Shown: piece after piece, positions 6,319 to 13,263 of the stretch
Layout: each line of letters starts with the position of its first letter
Position numbering within the stretch: position 1 is the stretch's first letter
Origin: CALRGL01 sp964374035
Lineage (GTDB): Bacteria > Patescibacteriota > Patescibacteriia > UBA9934 > GWF2-40-263
Direction: 5' to 3'
NCBI GenBank assembly: GCA_964374035.1
Contig: CAYJWY010000010.1
Coordinates: 1-25,698 of the forward strand
Length of the DNA: 25,698 nt
Translations under genes and position numbers: made by a program
Notes under the pieces: model-generated
Databases searched by the model: none
What the model saw: the letters and a program-made list of their open reading frames with translations, nothing else
Told to the model about the DNA's origin: nothing

Positions 6319-6498
6319 GCGATTCGATCGAGGAGGCATTTCGCCGTCTCGCAAAGAAGGCAATCGAATCAGCGCGCGCGTTTGTCGCAAGTATCAGCTC
6401 TTTCCCAATGGGATGATGGTGCTCGCGATCCACCCTTTCCGGACACGACCTCGAAAGCCCCAAGCGATTCAGACGAATCCTCACGCCCACCGTGCTAA
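6315..6498 (+). pseudogene. Small ORF interrupted by an apparent frameshift
   Basis: From the ATGA overlap at 6315 the frame reads MSDSIEEAFRRLAKKAIESA and on to a TGA at 6414-6416 (33 residues). The +1 frame over the following stretch is also protein-like (SALSQWDDGARDPPFPDTTS), acidic and Pro/Ser-rich like the upstream gene. It runs to a TAA at 6496-6498, 10 bases before a strong terminator. A shift near 6386-6390 would join the two halves into one protein of about 60 residues. This could be a real decay event, a programmed shift or an assembly error. Confidence 0.4.
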
Positions 6499-6507
6499 TA
6501 CCCACTG

Positions 6508-6540
6508 CCGGCCTTCGATCTCGAACGCCGGTTTTCTTTT
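6508..6540 (+). terminator. Strong intrinsic terminator
   Basis: CCGGC-C-TTCGA pairs with TCGAA-C-GCCGG (6508-6518 with 6521-6531) around TC, with one C-C mismatch, followed by TTTTCTTTT. It isolates the pair of orphan ORFs from the regulator unit. Confidence 0.85.
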
Positions 6541-6629
6541 CACGGATTCAGTTGACGGTTTTCTCGGTGCAGGAAGCCAATACGAAAATGAACAGAGATA
6601 CTCAACACCGTGAAAGCAATCCGGTCGCA

Positions 6630-6638
6630 TGCTAGAAT
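6630..6638 (+). promoter_or_regulatory. Extended -10 promoter of the Cas2/PaaX-like regulator
   Basis: TGC-TAGAAT (6630-6638) is an extended -10 element. No good -35 lies 17 bases upstream. The predicted start near 6645 is inside the 42-bp palindrome, so a protein bound to the palindrome would block initiation. Confidence 0.6.
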
Positions 6639-6677
6639 GTTGACAAAACTGTTCGATCGAACAGTTTTGTCAACATT
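6636..6677. promoter_or_regulatory. Perfect 42-bp palindromic operator
   Basis: Every base of 6636-6656 is complementary to 6677-6657. The half-site is AATGTTGACAAA, then ACT, then GTTCGA. It overlaps the -10 of the regulator gene and ends three bases before its ATG. A degenerate copy of the same half-site occurs at 7197-7240. Its length, symmetry and promoter overlap indicate an operator for a dimer or pair of dimers, most simply the product of the adjacent gene. The RNA could also form a 21-bp hairpin. Confidence 0.8.
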
Positions 6678-6680
6678 TAT

Positions 6681-7205
6681 ATGAAGCAGAAAACATCAAG
6701 AGATTCTGTGAAAGAGTTGTTTCAAAAATTTAAGAACGATTGGCTTCCGGCGGAATTTATTTTTCCAACGTACTCGGGGCCGAGAAATTTATTAGCCCTT
6801 GAGTTTCGAAATTCGAATGCGGAGATTGCCCTTCGAGCACACCGCAAAGCTTACCAACGGATTCAGTATCTAAAACGCAAAGACTGGATTCAAACCAAGA
6901 AGACAGAAACCGGTCTCCTCATTGCCCTCACAGATGAGGGGAAGGTTGAAAAAATGCGTCGTTGCGTCGAGACGCGAAGGTTGCTTCCCAACGATCGGGT
7001 GTGTCTTGTGATTTTTGATGTTCCCGAAATTGCAAGCAGGGGAAGAAGAGAATTTCGACAGTTCTTGAAGCGTCTCGGTTTTGTCATGACTCAGCTTAGT
7101 GTTTGGCAATCAGATCGTGACTTGGCCGAGGATGTGGTTGCGTTCATTAAGCAAGCGAAGATAGCCAAATGGACAGCTGTTTACATTGCACAAAGAAAAT
7201 GTTGA
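6681..7205 (+). CDS. PaaX/Cas2-like winged-helix transcriptional regulator
   Basis: This 174-residue protein has two parts. Residues about 40-98 look like a winged helix: helices around AEIALRAHRKAYQRIQYLKR and then a wing, GLLIALTDEGK. Residues about 109-170 form a Cas2/PaaX-type ferredoxin-like domain with CLVIFDVPE, a basic helix RREFRQFLKRLGF, and TQLSVWQSD. This combination is known from PaaX-type repressors and from Cas2-annotated regulators in CPR genomes. No cas1, other cas genes or CRISPR array are present, so a role in spacer acquisition is unlikely. A perfect palindrome covers its promoter, and a related one contains its stop codon and precedes the ATPase operon. I infer an autorepressor that also controls the operon. 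No SD is visible at the ATG. Confidence 0.8.
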   Translation: MKQKTSRDSVKELFQKFKNDWLPAEFIFPTYSGPRNLLALEFRNSNAEIALRAHRKAYQRIQYLKRKDWIQTKKTETGLLIALTDEGKVEKMRRCVETRRLLPNDRVCLVIFDVPEIASRGRREFRQFLKRLGFVMTQLSVWQSDRDLAEDVVAFIKQAKIAKWTAVYIAQRKC

Positions 7206-7240
7206 CAAATGTGTTCGACCGGACAATGTTGTCAACATTT
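7197..7240. promoter_or_regulatory. Second, imperfect operator upstream of the ATPase operon
   Basis: The outer 12-bp arms AAATGTTGACAA (7197-7208) and TTGTCAACATTT (7229-7240) are perfectly paired. The inner part is only partly symmetric. Aligned on the centre, 18 of 21 bases of the left half match operator 1. The regulator's stop codon (7203-7205) lies inside the left arm. The site precedes the ATPase start by about 30-60 bases. Confidence 0.75.
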
Positions 7241-7267
7241 GATTGGGTGGTTCGTGGAGGAGGCAGT

Positions 7268-9913
7268 ATGACAGCTGTGTTATGTTACAATGTTTTTATT
7301 ATGCTCGAGGAAATACGATGGCATGCCCACTCGGTTGACGCGGCGTTTGATCGATTGAAATCTACTCGAAGTGGACTCAGCGATGTTGAAGTGCTCGAGC
7401 GGCGCAAACGCTACGGACCAAACGAACTTCCCAAGGAGCGGCCGCTTGCTTGGTGGGCTTTATTTTTGCGTCAGTTTGCAAGCCCGCTCATTGTCATTTT
7501 GATCATTGCCGCCATGGTGAGTCTTTTTTTGGGTGAACGCGTGGATAGCGCCGTGATTTTTGCGGCCGTGATGCTGAATACGATCATTGGATTCGCACAG
7601 GAATTTAAAGCGAGTCAGGCAATGGAACAGTTGCGATCGCTTGTACAGCCTCGTGCGATTGTTCTTCGCAATGGAACATCTGTCGATGTGTTCGCGCGCG
7701 AGCTTGTCCCGGGCGATGTGTTGTTGTTACAGATGGGAGATCGCGTGACAGCCGACGCGCGACTCATCGCCTGTGAAGGACTCAAGGTTGATGAATCTCC
7801 GCTCACGGGAGAATCCATGTCGATTGAAAAGACCCTTCATGCCATGGCCGAAGACACGGCGCTGGCCGAGCGCACGAACATGGTTTTCGCGGGAACGTCG
7901 GTTGTCTACGGTCGTGCCCAGGCTGTCGTTGTGGGTGTTGGCGCGGATTCCGAACTTGGAAAGATCGCCGCGCTTGTTTCGTCCACGTCGGACACGCAAA
8001 CACCGCTTCAAACAGAACTCACGCAACTTGCTCGATGGATCGCGATGATCGTGCTTGGCCTGACCATTGTTATCTTTTTCCTCGGCCTTATCTACGCCCG
8101 TCCGCCCCTTGAGATGTTTCAGTTAAGTGTCGCCCTTGCCGTCGCGGCCGTTCCCGAGGGCCTCGTTGTTTCCGTGACGATCATTCTTGCGATTGGTATG
8201 CAACGTATTCTTCGACGTAAGTCGCTCGTGCGACGACTTGTCGCGGCGGAGACACTCGGAAGCGTTTCGATTATTTGCAGTGATAAGACGGGAACCATTA
8301 CGCAGGGTCAGATGAAGGCAACACATATTTTTGTCGATGGTCATCTTGTTGATGTCACATCCAAGAAACACAAGGATGCATCGCGAATTCGATCCGTTCT
8401 TGAAATGATCACGTTGTGTAACGACGCTATCTTGGCAAAAACCGAGAACGGCGATCAGGCGCAGGGGAGTCCCACAGAGCGTGCCTTGCTCGAACTCGCG
8501 ATAGCTCACGGGATTGATCAAGACAAGATGCGAGCAGAACATCCCCGCACAGCGGCACTGCCGTTTGAAAGCCGCACGAAGTTTATGGTCACGGCTCACC
8601 TCTACGGATCGGAATCTCGCGAGTTTTTGAAAGGCGCGCCGGATCGTGTGCTTGAATTTTGCACATGTTCGACAACTCAGCGTGCAGAAATTGAACAGAC
8701 CATCACAACGCTTGCATCAAAAGGCATGCGTGTGCTTGCTGTTGCTTCTCGATCGTCTAAGAACGCTGTTCATAGCATTGATGAACATGCGCTCTCGGGT
8801 TTTACGTTTGAAGCATTCGTCGGCCTGCAGGATCCGATTCGACCGGAAGTTGCCCAACAAATCGCACAAGCGCGCGCGGCCGGAGTTCGTACCGTGATGG
8901 TTACGGGTGATCATTGGGAAACCGCGGCGGCGATTGCGCGAGAAGCCGGGCTTGAGGCGACTCCCGAGTCCATAGTTGTTGGGACACAGCTTGATCATTG
9001 GACCGATGAGCAATTGCACGCGCGCATCACACAGATTACTGTTTTCGCGCGCGTTGAGCCACGACACAAAATTCGTATTATTCAGGCGTGGCAACATCAC
9101 GGCGCTGTTGTTGCGATGACGGGTGATGGTGTGAACGATGCTCCAGCCCTCAAGATGGCAGACATCGGCATTGCGGTTGGTTCGGGTACGGAGGTGGCGA
9201 AACAATCGGCGGATCTCATTTTGCTCGATAATAATCTAGGAACAATCACGCGAGCCATTGAACAAGGTCGTGTCATGTTTGACAACATTCGCAAATCCGT
9301 TGTCTATCTTCTTTCCGGCAGTTCCACAGAACTCGTGTTGATCAGTGGTTCCATTCTCCTGGGCTTTCCCATGCCACTGTTACCCGCTCATATTCTTTGG
9401 ATCAATCTTGTTGCCGACACCTTTCCAAATTTCGGCCTTACGCTTGAGCCGGGTGAACGGGATGTGATGACAACCTCACCGCGTTCTCGCACAGAACCCG
9501 TGTTGAATCGTCAGATGATCAGGATGATCGTGCTGATTAACATGACATCAAACATCGTACTTTTTTCGATCTTTCTTTGGTTGTTTGGTCAACAGTATTC
9601 GATCGAGTTTATTCGTTCCATCATGTTCGCCGCGGTGGGTATTGACTCGCTTTTCTACGTTTTTGCCGTGAAAAGTTTCCGTCACACCATTTTTCATCTC
9701 AATCCTTTTTCAAACCGCTGGTTGCTTTGGGGTGTCTTCGTTGGATTTGCGCTGATGGTGCTCGGGTTTATTCATCCTTTTTTTCAGTCGATTCTCGAGC
9801 TCGTTCCGCTCTCCTTGTCTGATTGGGTTGTGTTGACTATGATTGCATTCATAAAGCTATTGACGATCGAGCTCGTCAAAGGGCGTTTCATTCTTAAGCA
9901 AAAGCATGTATGA
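7268..9913 (+). CDS. P-type cation-transporting ATPase (P2A, Ca2+-ATPase-like)
   Basis: This 881-residue pump couples ATP hydrolysis to cation export across the cytoplasmic membrane. Landmarks: the actuator loop TGES (180-183), the M4 motif PEGL (296-299), the phosphorylation motif DKTGT with D339, the nucleotide-binding region with KGAPD, the hinge TGDGVNDAP (D620), and six C-terminal helices. Helix 5 keeps a Glu (SSTELVLIS) and helix 6 an NLVAD pattern, both expected of SERCA/PacL-type sites. The usual PEGLP reads PEGLV, so ion specificity is uncertain. ATG 7268 has a strong SD (GGAGGAGG, 7256-7263); ATG 7301 (MLEEIRWHAHS) is the alternative and closer to the family N-terminus. It follows operator 2 and heads an ATGA-coupled operon. 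Confidence 0.9.
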   Translation: MTAVLCYNVFIMLEEIRWHAHSVDAAFDRLKSTRSGLSDVEVLERRKRYGPNELPKERPLAWWALFLRQFASPLIVILIIAAMVSLFLGERVDSAVIFAAVMLNTIIGFAQEFKASQAMEQLRSLVQPRAIVLRNGTSVDVFARELVPGDVLLLQMGDRVTADARLIACEGLKVDESPLTGESMSIEKTLHAMAEDTALAERTNMVFAGTSVVYGRAQAVVVGVGADSELGKIAALVSSTSDTQTPLQTELTQLARWIAMIVLGLTIVIFFLGLIYARPPLEMFQLSVALAVAAVPEGLVVSVTIILAIGMQRILRRKSLVRRLVAAETLGSVSIICSDKTGTITQGQMKATHIFVDGHLVDVTSKKHKDASRIRSVLEMITLCNDAILAKTENGDQAQGSPTERALLELAIAHGIDQDKMRAEHPRTAALPFESRTKFMVTAHLYGSESREFLKGAPDRVLEFCTCSTTQRAEIEQTITTLASKGMRVLAVASRSSKNAVHSIDEHALSGFTFEAFVGLQDPIRPEVAQQIAQARAAGVRTVMVTGDHWETAAAIAREAGLEATPESIVVGTQLDHWTDEQLHARITQITVFARVEPRHKIRIIQAWQHHGAVVAMTGDGVNDAPALKMADIGIAVGSGTEVAKQSADLILLDNNLGTITRAIEQGRVMFDNIRKSVVYLLSGSSTELVLISGSILLGFPMPLLPAHILWINLVADTFPNFGLTLEPGERDVMTTSPRSRTEPVLNRQMIRMIVLINMTSNIVLFSIFLWLFGQQYSIEFIRSIMFAAVGIDSLFYVFAVKSFRHTIFHLNPFSNRWLLWGVFVGFALMVLGFIHPFFQSILELVPLSLSDWVVLTMIAFIKLLTIELVKGRFILKQKHV
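7283..7291 (+). promoter_or_regulatory. Possible extended -10 promoter before the ATPase
   Basis: TGT-TACAAT (7283-7291) matches an extended -10. The predicted start near 7298 would make ATG 7301 a leaderless start. This competes with an SD-led start at 7268, whose promoter would have to lie at or before the operator. Confidence 0.4.
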
Positions 9914-10482
9914 ATCCTCCGGTCGTCTTAAAAAAGCTGAGTCGTGAATATCACACACAGGCACAAGCGCGACGACAAGTGATTGCCAGATCAAACGAGG
10001 CTCTCAGTCTCTCGAAGCGAGCGATTTTTGCTTTACATCGAAATGATCCAAAAGCGGCCCGTACCATGCTCGAACAGGCCGCGGCACTCTTTCTCGCATC
10101 CGAACGTTTCGCGAAGAACGACACGCGATTATTACAGGAAGGTGCGCATCGTGCCGCGCTTGAAGAGTACGCCGAGGCATTGTTGTTTGAGAGGTATCTC
10201 GACAAAGGCTCGATCGGGTCGATCGATAACCGAGCCATGCAAGCGGATTGCTATTTTGCGGGTCTCAGTGACGCAACCGGAGAGATAGTACGCCACGCGC
10301 TTCGACACATCACACTCGGTCATACGCAGGTGCTCAAACCGGCACGTGAAACCGTTGAAATGATTATTGAATTTTTCTTGAGCCTTGACCTTACAGGCTA
10401 TCTGCGAACAAAATTTGATCAAGCGAAAAAGAATTTGAGTCGTCTTGAAGATTTGGAGTATGACCTATCCATTCGACGCTAA
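9910..10482 (+). CDS. Translin-family protein
   Basis: This 190-residue, almost wholly helical protein resembles the translin/TRAX family of single-stranded DNA- and RNA-binding octamer-forming proteins. Matching features are the first long helix with many Arg/Lys, LLQEGAHRAALEEYAEALLF with ERYLDKG (about 71-100), the hallmark DCYFAGLSDATGEIVRHAL (112-130), and the C-terminal helix LRTKFDQAKKNLSRLEDLEY. Translins are typical of eukaryotes and archaea and occur sporadically in bacteria. The ATG overlaps the ATPase stop (ATGA), so the two are translationally coupled. Its role in this operon is unknown. TRAX-type nuclease Glu residues cannot be assigned by eye. Confidence 0.75.
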   Translation: MNPPVVLKKLSREYHTQAQARRQVIARSNEALSLSKRAIFALHRNDPKAARTMLEQAAALFLASERFAKNDTRLLQEGAHRAALEEYAEALLFERYLDKGSIGSIDNRAMQADCYFAGLSDATGEIVRHALRHITLGHTQVLKPARETVEMIIEFFLSLDLTGYLRTKFDQAKKNLSRLEDLEYDLSIRR

Positions 10483-11125
10483 GCACAATCCATGGATGTT
10501 TGAACGCGATGAAATTGATGTGATGGAAGATGAGCTTGAAGAGCTCTACGCCATGCATGAACATCAGGATGCGCGTGAGACATCGATGGAACACGCCGTG
10601 ATGAAGGAGCAACTTGATACCGAAGAGATGGTTGAGGCTGAATTGGTGTTGCGTTTTGGACCACAGATGAGAGAAGAGGAGCACATCGTTCATGAGGAGG
10701 ATTTGTCCGACACCTCCATTTCGATTCATGAAATGTTGCAGGATCATGCCGATCGCGATCCGCTTTATACCCAGGCGTACCGATGGTCCATGGACGTATT
10801 TTCGTTTGCCAAGGATACGTACAATAGAGGAACGGATCGTTCGCGTGACATGTTTCGTGTCTATCTCAATGCGACGCTCGTCCCTATGAAGTTGTCTATC
10901 AGCAACGTAGAGCCTTGTCCGGAAGATCACTTTGCGTTTCACGTCATTCACAAGGAGTATGAACTTGCTCTGACGTATTTAGAACGAACCCTCGAGTCGT
11001 TGAAGGTTCTTGTCTCTCGTAAGTATGATATGTTGATTCCGTTCCTGCATTCGGGCATGGCGCTTCGACAGAATTTGCTTCTCGCCATCAAACATCTGGG
11101 TCATGGAACGTCGGATCCTTTATGA
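10460..11125 (+). CDS. Acidic helical protein of unknown function
   Basis: The 221-residue protein has a very acidic, Glu/His/Met-rich N-terminal half (about 15-100, for example EEEHIVHEEDLSD) and a predicted helical C-terminal domain (about 105-215) with a Trp/Phe/Tyr-rich start (YRWSMDVFSFAKDTY). The His/Glu/Met clusters could bind metal, which would fit the neighbouring cation pump, but that is inference. The start is uncertain. ATG 10460 overlaps the translin gene and has only a too-close GGAG; a second ATG lies at 10496. It ends in an ATGA overlap with the glycosyltransferase. I do not recognise a family. Confidence 0.75.
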   Translation: MTYPFDAKHNPWMFERDEIDVMEDELEELYAMHEHQDARETSMEHAVMKEQLDTEEMVEAELVLRFGPQMREEEHIVHEEDLSDTSISIHEMLQDHADRDPLYTQAYRWSMDVFSFAKDTYNRGTDRSRDMFRVYLNATLVPMKLSISNVEPCPEDHFAFHVIHKEYELALTYLERTLESLKVLVSRKYDMLIPFLHSGMALRQNLLLAIKHLGHGTSDPL

Positions 11126-11781
11126 ATCAGCGCGTCTGTGCCATTATTCCCGCTTACAACGAAGAACAAACCGTTGCGAGTGTTGTAGAAACGATTCGCG
11201 CTTCTGAGTGCGTGGACGAGATTATTGTTGTCTCGGATGGTTCCACTGACAAGACGGTTAGACGCTCACGCGTAGCTGGAGCGACGGTGTACGAGCGTAA
11301 ACATCGTCATGGAAAAGGCCAGACACTGCTTTATGGAATTTCAAAAACACGCGCCGACGTGCTTGTTTTTTTTGATGCCGATTTGATTGGACTCACCACA
11401 GATCACATCGAACGCATCTTGTTACCGGTCATGAGTGGTGCGCGCGTGATGAACATTGCGCTTAGAAATCGCGGGCCGTTCATCATGAAGTTTACGCCGC
11501 ATCTGCCTCTCATTAGCGGTTTGCGTGCTCTCAGACGTGAGGTGATTGAACGCGTGCCGCCTGAGTTCATGCAAGGCTTTATGATTGAAACCGCCCTGAA
11601 TTATTATTGCCGCTTGCATCATCTCGCCTACGGTGCCGTGATGTTATCCGACCTGCGGATTCGAACGAAGTACGAAAAGGTGGGATTTCTAAGGGGTGTG
11701 GTACAATATACCTACATGACCGTTGAGATTCTACAGGCGCATCTGGCGATCAGAATTGCTAATTTGCTTGGTAAATTTTAA
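11122..11781 (+). CDS. Family 2 glycosyltransferase
   Basis: This 219-residue GT-A fold enzyme transfers a sugar from an activated nucleotide donor. The N-terminus VCAIIPAYNEEQTVASVVET is the GT2 nucleotide-binding strand. VSDGSTDKT follows (about 39-47), and FFDADL (about 89-94) holds the DxD metal site. HRHGKGQTLLYGI matches the dolichyl-phosphate-mannose-synthase-like subgroup. There are no membrane helices, so the acceptor is probably used at the cytoplasmic face. It is coupled to the acidic protein by an ATGA overlap, and murD starts two bases after its stop. The substrate is unknown; a lipid-linked or wall sugar is likely from context. Confidence 0.9.
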   Translation: MNQRVCAIIPAYNEEQTVASVVETIRASECVDEIIVVSDGSTDKTVRRSRVAGATVYERKHRHGKGQTLLYGISKTRADVLVFFDADLIGLTTDHIERILLPVMSGARVMNIALRNRGPFIMKFTPHLPLISGLRALRREVIERVPPEFMQGFMIETALNYYCRLHHLAYGAVMLSDLRIRTKYEKVGFLRGVVQYTYMTVEILQAHLAIRIANLLGKF

Positions 11782-11783
11782 GT

Positions 11784-13250
11784 ATGGGAATTGATCTCTC
11801 GTCTATCGCAAACTTTCAAGATGCGACCGTCACGGTGATGGGTTTGGGTCGGTTTAAACAGGGAAGTGGCGTTGGTGCGGCCAAGTGGCTCATGCGACAC
11901 GGCGCGCAGATTGTGATTACGGATTTGAAAGACGAGGACGAATTGAAAGAGTCGGTCGCGGAAATTACAAAATGGTACAGTGCGTATAAAACTACATTCG
12001 CGGATCGAGAAATTTATCAACCTATTTTTGTTTTAGGACAGCACCAAGGCGATGATTTTACAAACGTCGATCTCGTGATGCAGAATCCCGGTGTGGCTCG
12101 TGAATCCGAATTTCTCGTTCTCGCGAAGGAAGCCGGCGTACCGGTTGAAAGTGACGTCTCGTTATTTTTTCGTTACTGTCCGTTCCCGATTTACTCGATC
12201 ACAGGTACGCGCGGAAAATCCACGACCACAGCGCTTTTGGGCGAAATGCTCAAGCACAAACACCCAAAGACCGTCATTGCAGGAAACATTACGCGCTCAC
12301 CTCTGGAAGATCTCGACTGGTTACTCGAGGAGACATCGCCTGTGCCGATTGTTCTCGAGTTGTCTTCGTGGTTACTCGAAAGCATCGAAGGTTTGAACAT
12401 GGGTCCGGAGATTGCGATTCTCACAAACGCGTACAAAGACCACCTCGATCGTTACGCTTCGTTTGAAGCCTACATCCAAGCCAAGGAAATTATTTTTCAA
12501 CAACAGCATCCAAACCAAATTGCCATGTTAAATGCGGATCAGGAAATGATGGACGACATTGCGTCGCGGGCGAAGTCGAAACATCTCTATTGGTTTTCAT
12601 CCAAGGCGCTTCCGGAAGGAAAAGACGGTGCATTCCCCGATGGTGACAATCTTGTGCGTAGGATTGGCGATAAGCGTACCATGTTCGCGCACGTGCACGA
12701 CATCAAGATCGAGGGAGAGCATAACGTGATGAACGCACTGTGCGCATCGCTCGCCGCACATTTCGCCGGAGTGACAGATGAGCAGATTCACGAAACACTT
12801 AAGACATTTGCAGGACTTCCAGGTCGACAAGAAATTATCGGGGAGATTGAGGGTGTTTTATATGTGAACGATACAACCGCCACGTCGCCGGATGGATTGA
12901 TTGCGGCGCTGAAACGATTTGGCAACAAAGGAAACGTTGTTCTTCTTGGAGGTGGTTCTTCTAAAGGTTTGGACTTTACCGAAGTCGGAAAGGTTATTGG
13001 TGACGCATGTAAGTTTGTTATTGTGTTTGACGGAACAGCGGCGGACGATTTTGAACGCGCGATCGGAAGCGGCGCGCCAACCGTGCGTGTGAACTCGATG
13101 AACGAAGCCTTCGAAGCAGTCAAGAAAAATGTTTCCCTTGGCGATGTCGTCCTGCTGTCGCCAGGGACGTCGAGCTTTGGAATTTTTAAAAATGAATTTG
13201 ACCGTGGGGATCAGTTTAAAGCGGGTGTGGAGAAGATGAAGAACGGGTAG
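11784..13250 (+). CDS. murD: UDP-N-acetylmuramoyl-L-alanine:D-glutamate ligase (MurD)
   Basis: MurD adds D-Glu to UDP-MurNAc-L-Ala in the cytoplasm, using ATP. The 488-residue protein has all three Mur ligase domains. The first is an N-terminal Rossmann-like domain opening TVTVMGLGRFKQGSGV. The ATPase domain has GTRGKSTTT (141-149), an LELSSW segment and the NAYKDHLDRY motif. The C-terminal domain has NDTTATSPDG, LLGGGSSKGLDF and LLSPGTSSFGIFKNEFDRGD, the last typical of MurD. It is somewhat longer than the E. coli enzyme (about 440). It starts two bases after the glycosyltransferase stop, without a clear SD. Confidence 0.94.
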   Translation: MGIDLSSIANFQDATVTVMGLGRFKQGSGVGAAKWLMRHGAQIVITDLKDEDELKESVAEITKWYSAYKTTFADREIYQPIFVLGQHQGDDFTNVDLVMQNPGVARESEFLVLAKEAGVPVESDVSLFFRYCPFPIYSITGTRGKSTTTALLGEMLKHKHPKTVIAGNITRSPLEDLDWLLEETSPVPIVLELSSWLLESIEGLNMGPEIAILTNAYKDHLDRYASFEAYIQAKEIIFQQQHPNQIAMLNADQEMMDDIASRAKSKHLYWFSSKALPEGKDGAFPDGDNLVRRIGDKRTMFAHVHDIKIEGEHNVMNALCASLAAHFAGVTDEQIHETLKTFAGLPGRQEIIGEIEGVLYVNDTTATSPDGLIAALKRFGNKGNVVLLGGGSSKGLDFTEVGKVIGDACKFVIVFDGTAADDFERAIGSGAPTVRVNSMNEAFEAVKKNVSLGDVVLLSPGTSSFGIFKNEFDRGDQFKAGVEKMKNG

Positions 13251-13263
13251 AACCTTCAGTTAT

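Noticed and set aside
6083..6613. Open frame of 176 codons overlapping the orphan pair
   Set aside because: It reads through the strong terminator at 6508-6540 and is Arg/Pro/His-rich like a shadow frame; the 5980 frame has an SD and acidic composition.
6636..6677. 42-bp palindrome as an intrinsic terminator
   Set aside because: No T run follows, and a strong terminator already lies at 6508-6540. Its overlap with a -10 and the second copy before the ATPase favour an operator.
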